A DNA stretch of 64,000 nt from Pandoraea iniqua (GTDB lineage: Bacteria > Pseudomonadota > Gammaproteobacteria > Burkholderiales > Burkholderiaceae). Every line of letters begins with the position of its first letter. The stretch's first letter is position 1. Below the pieces are notes generated by a model. That model searched no databases and was not told the origin of the DNA. It worked only from the letters and a program-made list of their open reading frames with translations. Positions 17,568 through 24,675 of this stretch are shown here, in pieces. A program made the position numbers and the translations under genes. The stretch is from positions 992,001-1,056,000 of the forward strand of contig NZ_CABPSF010000001.1 in NCBI RefSeq assembly GCF_902459685.1, read 5' to 3'.

Positions 17568-17720
17568 TTCGCGCCTCAAGAAACGACGAGTTATCGCGTG
17601 TCAGACCGCATTCGGATGCGCGTAAGCCGGGCGGCGGCAAGCGGAAGGAATCGTAAAATTCGCGCTGCGCCAACGCGGCCGAACTCACGTAGAATTCGCG
17701 GCTGAACTCCATGAGCCCGC

Positions 17721-18164
17721 ATGAAACCCGACGATTTCGAAAACGAAAAACTCACGCGAAAGCCCGCCTCGTTGAGCGCTCGGCTGCGACGTTGGTGGCG
17801 CGCACCGGTGGGCCGTGGCTGGGCAGTTGCCGCAGTGGCGGCGCTGGCATTGCTCGCCGGGCTGCAAACCGTGCGTCTCGCCCGGCTCGAGAAACTGGCC
17901 GTGCCGGCGGGAGGCGTGAGCGCCCTGCATGGCGATGCGTCGCCGGCCCCGGGCGTGCCGCTGTTGCAGGCGATCTTTGTCGAGACGACAACCGTCGCGC
18001 AGATTCGCAAGACCCTCGGCGAACTGGAGCTCGACATCGTGCGCGGGCCGGACGACGACGGCATGCTCTGGCTGGCGGTGCCCGCGGGCGATCCCAAGAA
18101 AGCGCTCGCCGACCTCAAGGCGACGGGGCTCATCGTTTATGGCGACGTGCTGGCGTCGCAGTAG
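17721..18164 (+). CDS. Small single-pass membrane protein resembling an anti-sigma C-terminus
   Basis: A 147-residue protein with a basic N-terminal tail, one transmembrane helix (about residues 33-51) and a periplasmic domain. The outer part 'PLLQAIFVETTTVAQIRKTL' to 'LIVYGDVL' resembles the C-terminal domain of ECF anti-sigma factors (sigma-factor partners that span the membrane), but the N-terminal zinc-finger/anti-sigma domain and any sigma gene are missing. It may be a relic or a stand-alone periplasmic sensor. The stop codon directly abuts the stop of the convergent GNAT gene. No function is assigned. Confidence 0.65.
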   Translation: MKPDDFENEKLTRKPASLSARLRRWWRAPVGRGWAVAAVAALALLAGLQTVRLARLEKLAVPAGGVSALHGDASPAPGVPLLQAIFVETTTVAQIRKTLGELELDIVRGPDDDGMLWLAVPAGDPKKALADLKATGLIVYGDVLASQ

Positions 18165-18641
18165 TCACTCGGGCAGATCGAGCTTCATGCCCTCATGGGT
18201 GGCCTGAAAGCCGAGACTTTCGTAAAAACGCCGTGCATCGTCACGGCGTTTGTCCGTGGTGAGCTGCACGAGCGTGCAGCCGGCCGCGCGCGCTCGCGCA
18301 ATCACCTGCTCGAAGAACCACCCGCCGACACCTTGACCCCGACACGCGCTCGATACGCGCACGCCTTCGAGCAGCGCGCGCGTGCGCCCGCGCCGCGATA
18401 GCCCGGGAATCACCGTGAACTGCATTACGGCCAGTAGCTGACCTTCGCGCTCGACCACCAGATATTCGTTGCCGCCCTGAGCCGTCATCGCATCGAACGC
18501 ACGCTCGTAGACCGGCAGGTCGTTCGGGTCGGTACTCTCGCGGGAAGTCCCGAGGACGTCGTCGGCGAGCAGCGAGATGATCGCGGGCAAGTCGGCACGC
18601 GTTGCGCTGCGCACCTGTGCGGTCGCAAGAAAATCGGTCAT
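18165..18641 (-). CDS. GNAT-family N-acetyltransferase
   Basis: A 158-residue acyltransferase. The acetyl-CoA binding motif A is 'VSSACRGQGVGGWFFEQVI' (about residues 96-114), with R-G-Q-G-V-G, and the C-terminal 'DDARRFYESLGFQATHEGMK' is the standard motif B. The N-terminal 'VRSATRADLPAIISLLADD' is the family's first strand and helix. It is convergent with the small membrane-protein gene and divergent from the alpha/beta hydrolase. The acceptor is unknown. Confidence 0.9.
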   Translation of the reverse strand: MTDFLATAQVRSATRADLPAIISLLADDVLGTSRESTDPNDLPVYERAFDAMTAQGGNEYLVVEREGQLLAVMQFTVIPGLSRRGRTRALLEGVRVSSACRGQGVGGWFFEQVIARARAAGCTLVQLTTDKRRDDARRFYESLGFQATHEGMKLDLPE

Positions 18642-18745
18642 GGCAGTGATCCAGACAAGAGGGGATAGGGGCGGTCGTCAGCTTACTCCCCGGCGAGGTG
18701 CGGTCCGGTGCAAAGCCCTGATCGCGTCGTGGCTTTCTTCTAATT

Positions 18746-18795
18746 TACTTCGTGAGCGAAATAAAATTCGACATATACTTCGTGAGCGAAATAAA
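18746..18795. promoter_or_regulatory. Two exact direct repeats upstream of the hydrolase-marR operon
   Basis: ACTTCGTGAGCGAAATAAA occurs at 18747-18765 and again at 18777-18795, each preceded by T, with a 30-bp period (about three helical turns). Each copy contains the partly symmetric core TTCGTGAGCGAA. They lie in the 223-bp gap between GNAT and the alpha/beta hydrolase, 70-119 bp before the hydrolase ATG. They are likely binding sites for the MarR protein encoded by the second gene of that operon. Confidence 0.75.
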
Positions 18796-18864
18796 TTGAA
18801 AATCAAAGCCTGAATAAGTGGCGCGCCCCATCTCTCGAAACATGACGCGCCGAGGAGCGGTGTC

Positions 18865-19827
18865 ATGTCATCTCTTGCCTTAGCAATACAAGCCGTCGAC
18901 GGGTATTCACTCGGCGCGCATGCGTGGTATCCGCCGACGCTGCCGGCGCGCGGTGTGGTGCTCGTGCATCCGGCGACGGCAGTCCCTGAACGGCTGTACT
19001 TCGCCTTTGCGCAGTACGTGGCGAAGCGCGGTCTGATCGCCATCACTTACAGCTATCGCGGCATCGACGGTTCGCGACCGTCACGCTTGCGCGGGTTCAG
19101 GGCGCGTATGCGTGACTGGGCCGATCTCGATGTGGAAGGTGTGACCCGCTGGGCGCACCAGCAATATCCGTCGCTGCCGCTCTATGCCGTCGGGCATAGC
19201 TTCGGCGGTCATGCCATCGGACTGTGCGAGAGCACGAACCTGCTGCGGGCTGCTGTCCAAGTTGCCTCGCATGCCGGTTCGATGCGCGTCGTGACCAATC
19301 TTCGGGAGCGCCGGCGCATCACCTTGCTGATGCATTGGATCGGGCCGCCGCTGACGCGCGCGATGGGTTACATGCCGGGCAGTCGACTGGGTCTCGGCGA
19401 GGATTTACCTGCGGGGGTCTTCCTTGAATGGAGCGGCTGGACGCGGTTGGAGAACTACTTCTTCGACGATCCGACGCTGCACGCAGAAGACCGCTTTGCA
19501 CGCGTGCGCACGCCGATTCTGGCGATGGGGTTCGATGACGATCTGTGGGCGACGCCCACCGGTATCGAGGCGCTGGTTTCGCGTTTGCGTAACGCCACGG
19601 TGGTGCGCCGCAGCATCGCTGCAATTCGTTCGGATACCGGAATGATCGGCCATATGGGATACTTTCGCCAGCGTGCCGGCGCGTTCCTGTGGCCCGAGAC
19701 TATCGATTGGTTGTTGTCGAAAGGCGAGGCAGACGACGTAGTGGGAACAGGACAAGCGGGGCAGGGCGCGATGGCGCGAGCGAGTGCGCCGGCGCCATTC
19801 TCATCGGTCTCCACTCACCTTGCCTGA
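18865..19827 (+). CDS. Alpha/beta hydrolase
   Basis: A 320-residue serine hydrolase. The oxyanion region 'GVVLVHPATAVPERLYFAFA' is near residue 30, and the nucleophile elbow G-H-S112-F-G-G is at about residues 110-115. A C-terminal His is expected near 'GMIGHMGYFR'. The 'YSYRGIDGS' stretch is typical of the YheT/serine aminopeptidase-like group of predicted hydrolases. It is co-transcribed with marR, whose ATG follows the TGA with no gap. Twin upstream repeats suggest repression by that MarR. Substrate unknown. Confidence 0.88.
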   Translation: MSSLALAIQAVDGYSLGAHAWYPPTLPARGVVLVHPATAVPERLYFAFAQYVAKRGLIAITYSYRGIDGSRPSRLRGFRARMRDWADLDVEGVTRWAHQQYPSLPLYAVGHSFGGHAIGLCESTNLLRAAVQVASHAGSMRVVTNLRERRRITLLMHWIGPPLTRAMGYMPGSRLGLGEDLPAGVFLEWSGWTRLENYFFDDPTLHAEDRFARVRTPILAMGFDDDLWATPTGIEALVSRLRNATVVRRSIAAIRSDTGMIGHMGYFRQRAGAFLWPETIDWLLSKGEADDVVGTGQAGQGAMARASAPAPFSSVSTHLA

Positions 19828-20346
19828 ATGCCCAAAGCGAAACCTCCGGTTACCACAGCTACCAAGACGTCTCATCGCGCCGCCGACAAGTCTGCCAAGT
19901 CCACCGAAGCCACCGAGGCTATCGATCGACGGTTGCTGTTCCTGCTCAACGTCGGGCAACGCCACGTGCAGCGCTGGATCGACATGCGCGCGGACGACAG
20001 CGCGGGGGTGAGCGCGGCACAGGCGGGTGTGCTCTTCTATCTGCTGCATCACGACGACGCACTGGTTGGCGAAGTGGGGACGGCATTGCACCTGTCGCCC
20101 TCGTCGATGACGGGGCTCGCCAACCGCATGGTGAACGCCGGTTTGCTGACACGCCACGCCGACGCCGTCGACGGACGTGCCACGCGCCTGAGCGTGACCG
20201 CCGCCGGTCACAAGGCGATTACCCGTGCCCGCGGGGTACTGGCCGAACTCAACGCGCGTTTGCACGCCGACTTCAGCGAAGCCGAACTCACCGTCGTTGC
20301 GCGCTGGCTGGGGAATCTACAAACCCAGTTTCCGACCGACGAATAA
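19828..20346 (+). CDS. MarR-family transcriptional regulator
   Basis: A 172-residue winged-helix regulator with a Lys/Thr-rich N-terminus. The wHTH core runs about residues 60-130 ('LHLSPSSMTGLANRMVNAGLL' recognition helix and 'DGRATRLSVTAAGHKAI' wing). Its ATG abuts the stop of the alpha/beta hydrolase gene, so both are made from one mRNA. The two 20-bp direct repeats before the hydrolase are the likely operator, giving an autoregulated, ligand-released switch as is common for MarR proteins. Confidence 0.9.
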   Translation: MPKAKPPVTTATKTSHRAADKSAKSTEATEAIDRRLLFLLNVGQRHVQRWIDMRADDSAGVSAAQAGVLFYLLHHDDALVGEVGTALHLSPSSMTGLANRMVNAGLLTRHADAVDGRATRLSVTAAGHKAITRARGVLAELNARLHADFSEAELTVVARWLGNLQTQFPTDE

Positions 20347-20364
20347 CGTCAGCCGCGCATTCGC

Positions 20365-20835
20365 TTAGTGAATGGCGAGTGCGTTCGACTGGACGTTGGC
20401 GACGCCGGCGGCCACGTTCACACCGATGTTGCCCGAGGCGCCCATCAATGCGCGCTCACCCAGCGAAGCGTTCGTCGCGGCGTTGACCGTGGCGGCGTTG
20501 CGGATGTCCTGATGCGAGTTGATCAGCACGTTCGACGCGCTGGCAAGCACCAGTTGATTCGATTGCGCGTTGAGGGCCCCTGCGGCAACGTTCACGCCGA
20601 AGTTGCCATGCGCATCACGCAGCGCATCGGCGCCGAGCGTCGCCACCGCAGCGCCGGAAAAGACGGCGTCGCTGGTGATGCTCTGGCGGTTGGAAATCTG
20701 CACGACGTTGGTCGCAACGGCACCGGTCGTATCGGCAGGCGGGGCCGCGAGGGCCGGCGCGCTGACGAATGGCACGACGGCCAGCGCGAGAGTGCTGAAT
20801 GCAGCAGAGGCTAAGGCAGATGCAGAGCGCAACAT
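20365..20835 (-). CDS. Secreted protein with two imperfect Asn/Gln/Ala-rich repeats
   Basis: A 156-residue protein from ATG 20835, with a GGGG ribosome site 10 bases upstream; the frame extends further but the signal peptide starts here. A classical signal peptide ends near residue 29 (SAPALA). The mature chain holds two ~45-residue repeats, each with the block G-N-x-G-V-N-V-A-A-G-x-x-N-x-Q-S-N-x-L ('GNFGVNVAAGALNAQSNQL', 'GNIGVNVAAGVANVQSNAL'). Regularly spaced Asn/Gln suggests a beta-helix or amyloid-like stack as in curli or Fap subunits. No chaperone or secretion gene is adjacent. It is a surface or periplasmic protein of unknown role. Confidence 0.75.
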   Translation of the reverse strand: MLRSASALASAAFSTLALAVVPFVSAPALAAPPADTTGAVATNVVQISNRQSITSDAVFSGAAVATLGADALRDAHGNFGVNVAAGALNAQSNQLVLASASNVLINSHQDIRNAATVNAATNASLGERALMGASGNIGVNVAAGVANVQSNALAIH

Positions 20836-21023
20836 GTCGTTTTTCCCCAGACCATCCGACGGGACGGATATCTGGTTATCGGCACCTGAGGTGCTCGGGT
20901 TGAATGATCTTCCACATGTCGCGCGCATCCGCCTCGGGCTATTGTTGTTTTGCCCCTGCACCAAGGTGTGGCACGTCACCGGAAAACGACTGGCATTCCC
21001 GTGACAGTCGCGGCGCGATTCTC

Positions 21024-21053
21024 GCATGGCAACGCGCGTGCGCGCTGCCATGC
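21024..21053 (-). terminator. Hairpin downstream of the AAHS transporter gene
   Basis: GCATGGCA (21024-21031) pairs with TGCCATGC (21046-21053), and CGCGC/GCGCG pairs inside after one mismatch, leaving a 2-base loop. It lies 47 bp after the transporter stop on the minus strand. There is no U tract. The remaining gap 20836-21099 also has the short dyad GCACCTGAGGTGC near 20880-20892, and no gene. Confidence 0.45.
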
Positions 21054-21099
21054 AAAGTTATCAAGCGCCATTGAGATTGCGCACCCTTGACGCGCGTGA

Positions 21100-22479
21100 T
21101 TACGCCGGTTCCCCCGCGCCGCTCGCCAATCCCCGCACATCGCCGTGCAACGTTGCCGCCGCCTGCTGCTGCACGGTTGCCGATTTGCTGTGGTCGATGA
21201 GCAACACCGCAATGACCGCCACCACGGCGGGAATGGCGATCGCCATAAAGTTTTGCTGCAACGGCAGCGACATGCTCACCAGCACCCCGATCACGATCGG
21301 CGCCAGAATGGCACCGCTGCGACCCACGCCCGAGGCCCAGCCGATACCGGTGCCACGAGCAGCCATCGGGTAGAACTGCCCCGCATAGGCATACGTCACG
21401 ATCTGCGTGCCGATGGTCGACGCGCCTGCCAGACCGACGAGGACGAATAGCACCGGCGTCGGCACTTTTACCCCCAGCAGCGAGATCGAGACAGCCGCCA
21501 GCGCATACATGCCGACGAGCACGTACTTGATGTTGAAGCGGTCGGCGAGCCAGCCACCGCCAATCGCACCGAGCATGGCACCGAAGTTCAGCACGAGCAC
21601 GAAGGTGAGGGCCGAGCCGAGGCTGTAGCCAGCGCCGGCCATCAGTTTGGTCAGCCACGAGCTGAGCGCATACACCATGAACAGACACATGAAGAATGCG
21701 ACCCACAGCATCGCGGTGCTAAAGCCCCGGCCGTCCTGAAACAGACGCGAGAGCGGTGCACCGGACTTGCGATCGGCACCCGGCAGCGCGAACTGGTCGC
21801 CGGCTTGCGCCACATAGGCGGGCGACAGCCGGGCGAGCACTTGCTTGAGCGCATCGTGGCGGCCGGTACGAATCAGGAAGGGCATCGATTCCGGCAGTGC
21901 ACGCATGGCGAACGGCACCAGCAGCGCGGGCAGCCCGGCGGCGAAGAACACCGACTGCCAGCCGTACGATTCGATGAGCCCCTTGCCGAGCAGCGCGGCG
22001 AGCATGCCCCCGACCGAGTAGCCCGAGAACATCAGCGTCACGAGCGTGCCGCGCAGCTTGCGCGGCGAGTACTCGGTCATCTGCGCCACGACAATCGGCA
22101 TCACGCCGCCGATGCCGACACCGGCGAGAAAGCGGGTGATCGAGAAGCTGATCGGCTCGTGCGTGAGGCCCGCCGCGGCGGTAAAGAGCGAGAACATCAG
22201 CACGCAGATGGCGATGGCCTTACGCCGCCCGATGCTGTCCGCGACCATGCCCATCACGATGGCGCCGAACATCATGCCGAACAGCGCGGCACTGACCATG
22301 AAGCCGGCGCTGGTGGCGTCCACGCCCATCGATTTCATGATCGACGGCAGGGCGATGCCCGCGACGGCCAGGTCGTAGCCGTCGAAGATGATGATGAGGG
22401 CGCACCAGATCAGAATGCGGCCGTGATAGCCGTTGAAGCGGGCTTCGTCGGCGAGGTGATGAACGTCGATGTGTCGCAT
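21100..22479 (-). CDS. Aromatic acid:H+ symporter (AAHS family MFS)
   Basis: A 459-residue, 12-helix importer of the PcaK/BenK type. The family motif 'IIIFDGYDLAVAGIALP' in the first helix is diagnostic: D-G-x-D is needed for aromatic acid:proton symport in PcaK. The cytoplasmic loop 'GMVADSIGRRKAIAI' is the MFS signature between helices 2 and 3. No catabolic genes are adjacent, but the pca and monooxygenase units earlier in the window would use such substrates. Upstream lies a 375-bp region with repeated TGCAATATT and GTGCATG elements. Confidence 0.9.
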   Translation of the reverse strand: MRHIDVHHLADEARFNGYHGRILIWCALIIIFDGYDLAVAGIALPSIMKSMGVDATSAGFMVSAALFGMMFGAIVMGMVADSIGRRKAIAICVLMFSLFTAAAGLTHEPISFSITRFLAGVGIGGVMPIVVAQMTEYSPRKLRGTLVTLMFSGYSVGGMLAALLGKGLIESYGWQSVFFAAGLPALLVPFAMRALPESMPFLIRTGRHDALKQVLARLSPAYVAQAGDQFALPGADRKSGAPLSRLFQDGRGFSTAMLWVAFFMCLFMVYALSSWLTKLMAGAGYSLGSALTFVLVLNFGAMLGAIGGGWLADRFNIKYVLVGMYALAAVSISLLGVKVPTPVLFVLVGLAGASTIGTQIVTYAYAGQFYPMAARGTGIGWASGVGRSGAILAPIVIGVLVSMSLPLQQNFMAIAIPAVVAVIAVLLIDHSKSATVQQQAAATLHGDVRGLASGAGEPA

Positions 22480-22854
22480 GCGGGTGTCTCCATAACAAAT
22501 CGCCCTCCGTCGAAGTGCGGAGAGTCTTTCAGGATTTTTTTGACCGACGCAAGCGGCACGGAGCCGGGCTTCACGGGCGTCATGCTTGCCACAGGCGGTA
22601 GGCCACCAATGACATGCCGATGAAGCAAACCACCTTTCCGAAGGCCGGAAGGTGGCTATTTATGCAATATTGTGCATGTAGTAAACGCGAAAAGTCGCAT
22701 TGCTGCAAGTTATATATTGCCGTTTAAGGGTTTTACATGACGGAATATTGCATTTAAGTGCATGTTTAATCGGAGTGCCACGAGGGCAGGAGAGGGGTGG
22801 CGACCGGCCCGAAGGCCGGTCGCGGGAGTGCACTCGCGGCGGAGCGCGGTCTGC
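22480..22854. promoter_or_regulatory. Regulatory gap between AAHS transporter and opgG
   Basis: No gene is seen. A bulged hairpin, CCACCTTTCCG with CGGAAGGTGG, spans 22630-22655. TGCAATATT (22663-22671) and its reverse complement AATATTGCA (22744-22752) are each followed by GTGCATG (22672-22678 and 22758-22764), in an AT-rich patch that looks like a two-site operator. Next to opgG, GCGACCGGCC (22800-22809) and GGCCGGTCGC (22814-22823) make a perfect 10-bp stem. Read on the minus strand its loop is UUCG, so it probably marks the opgG transcript end. Confidence 0.6.
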
Positions 22855-24450
22855 TTACTGCTTGGCCACCGAGAACGGCGGCAGTTGATAGCTCCACGTC
22901 TCGCTCACGGCCTTGCCGCCGGAGACGAGGGCGGCGCGCAGTTCGGTGACCTTGGCCGGGTCCTTGACCATCACGCGCAGGTTCAGGCGCATGCCACGCG
23001 TCACCGGGTTCGGTTGCAGCGTCTGCTCGATGATCGTGGCGTTGTCGCTCACGCTCACCTGCGGCGTGACGGTGCCTGCGGGCAGCGACGCGAGGGGGCC
23101 GCCGTCGAAGTCCACCACGAGGCCCGTGCTGCCGTCGAAATGACGAATCAGGTTGGCCTGCGTGATCTCACCGGCCGTGCGCAGCGTCTGCTTCACCCAC
23201 GCGACATTGCGATCGATGATGCCGCGCTCGTTCATGGTCCAGTGAATCGTGTAATCGGCTTGCAGCGGCTGGCCTTTGGGCGGCAACTGATCGGGCGTCC
23301 AGAACGCGACGATGTTGTCGTTGGTCTCGTCGGCGGTCGGAATTTCGACCAGTTCGACGTGCCCCTTGCCCCAGTCGCCCTGCGGCTCGATCCACGCACT
23401 CGGGCGCAGGTCGTAGCGATCCTTCAGGTCTTCGTATTGCGAGAAGTCGCGGCCGCGCTGCAACAGGCCGAAGCCGCGCGGGTTGGTGACCTGAAACTGG
23501 CTGATGGCGAGATGGCGCGGGTTGTTGAGCGGACGCCAGATCCATTCGCCGTTACCGGCATGAATCGCCAGACCGTTCGAGTCGTGCAGTGCCGGGCGGA
23601 AGTTGTACGGGTCGCGCTGTTGGTTCGGGCCGAACAGGAACATGCTCGTGAGCGGCGCAATGCCCAGCTTGGTTACCGGCCCGCGCATGAACACGCGCGC
23701 CTGCACCTTCAGCACCGAGTCTTCGCCCGGCGAGAGTTCGAAGCGATACGCGCCGGTAGCGCGCTTCGAATCGAGCAGGGCGTAGAACACCAGACGCTTC
23801 TCGTCGCCGGTCGGGCGCACGATCCAGAATTCGCGGAACGCCGGGAATTCTTCGGCGACGGGCAAGCCGGTGTCGATGGCCAGCCCGCGTGCGGAGAGCC
23901 CGTAGACCTGTCCCTTGCCGATCACGCGGAAATAGCTCGCGCCGAGCACGCTCATGATCTCGTCGAGCTTGCCGGGTTCATTGATCGGGTACAGCACGCG
24001 AAAGCCCGCGTAGCCAAGGTTATGCGTGGCGCTGCGGTCGAGCTTCAGATCGCCGAAGTCGAAACGGCTGCTGTCGTACTTGATCTCGCTGACCTTATCG
24101 GCGCCATTGCTCCCGACGATCTCGTTGATCTTCACCGGCGAGCTGAACTGCATGCCTTGGTGATAGAAGCCCAGACGGAACGGCGTGGACTGATCTTTCC
24201 ACTCGAAGTTTTCGCGCTTGGGCTGGATCTTGATGTAATCGCCGAACTGCATTTGCGCGAACGCGGGCGTGAGATTGCTCGTGGGCGCGACATAGGGCGT
24301 ATCGGCCAGCGTTTTGGCGCGCGCGGTGACGTCATCGAGCGAGAACGCCTGCGCGTGTGCAGCACCCAGCAGGGCAACTACAGCCGAGAGCGCGGGCACG
24401 AACGTGCGCGCGCGTTGGCGCCAGGACACAGCGAAGGGGGACAAAAGCAC
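22855..24450 (-). CDS. opgG: Periplasmic glucan biosynthesis protein G
   Basis: OpgG/MdoG acts in the periplasm on the beta-1,2-glucan backbone of osmoregulated periplasmic glucans. The start is GTG 24450, set by GGAGAG four bases upstream. A signal peptide ending in AHAQA (about residue 35) is followed by '[21 protein letters not shown]', the family's mature N-terminus, and the full MdoG domain to residue 531. Motifs such as '[10 protein letters not shown]' and '[26 protein letters not shown]' are intact. Unusually the glucosyltransferase gene opgH does not follow; a beta-glucosidase gene lies divergently instead. Confidence 0.93.
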   Translation of the reverse strand: MLLSPFAVSWRQRARTFVPALSAVVALLGAAHAQAFSLDDVTARAKTLADTPYVAPTSNLTPAFAQMQFGDYIKIQPKRENFEWKDQSTPFRLGFYHQGMQFSSPVKINEIVGSNGADKVSEIKYDSSRFDFGDLKLDRSATHNLGYAGFRVLYPINEPGKLDEIMSVLGASYFRVIGKGQVYGLSARGLAIDTGLPVAEEFPAFREFWIVRPTGDEKRLVFYALLDSKRATGAYRFELSPGEDSVLKVQARVFMRGPVTKLGIAPLTSMFLFGPNQQRDPYNFRPALHDSNGLAIHAGNGEWIWRPLNNPRHLAISQFQVTNPRGFGLLQRGRDFSQYEDLKDRYDLRPSAWIEPQGDWGKGHVELVEIPTADETNDNIVAFWTPDQLPPKGQPLQADYTIHWTMNERGIIDRNVAWVKQTLRTAGEITQANLIRHFDGSTGLVVDFDGGPLASLPAGTVTPQVSVSDNATIIEQTLQPNPVTRGMRLNLRVMVKDPAKVTELRAALVSGGKAVSETWSYQLPPFSVAKQ

Positions 24451-24675
24451 GCAACTCTCCGGATAAATTGAGCAGAATCACGCCAAATCGTCCGCATTGA
24501 TGAGCGAAACGCGAATGGCGGCGCACCACATTGTGGCAAAGTATCGGACTTCGTGTCGCGCACACGGTTCAACGCAATCTGGCGGTGCGCGACTTCTGAC
24601 GACAAGACGGGCGATGTTACCGCGCGGTTCAGCGCTGCGGGGCGGCCCCGTCGAGCTTCATTGGGACGCTATCAG

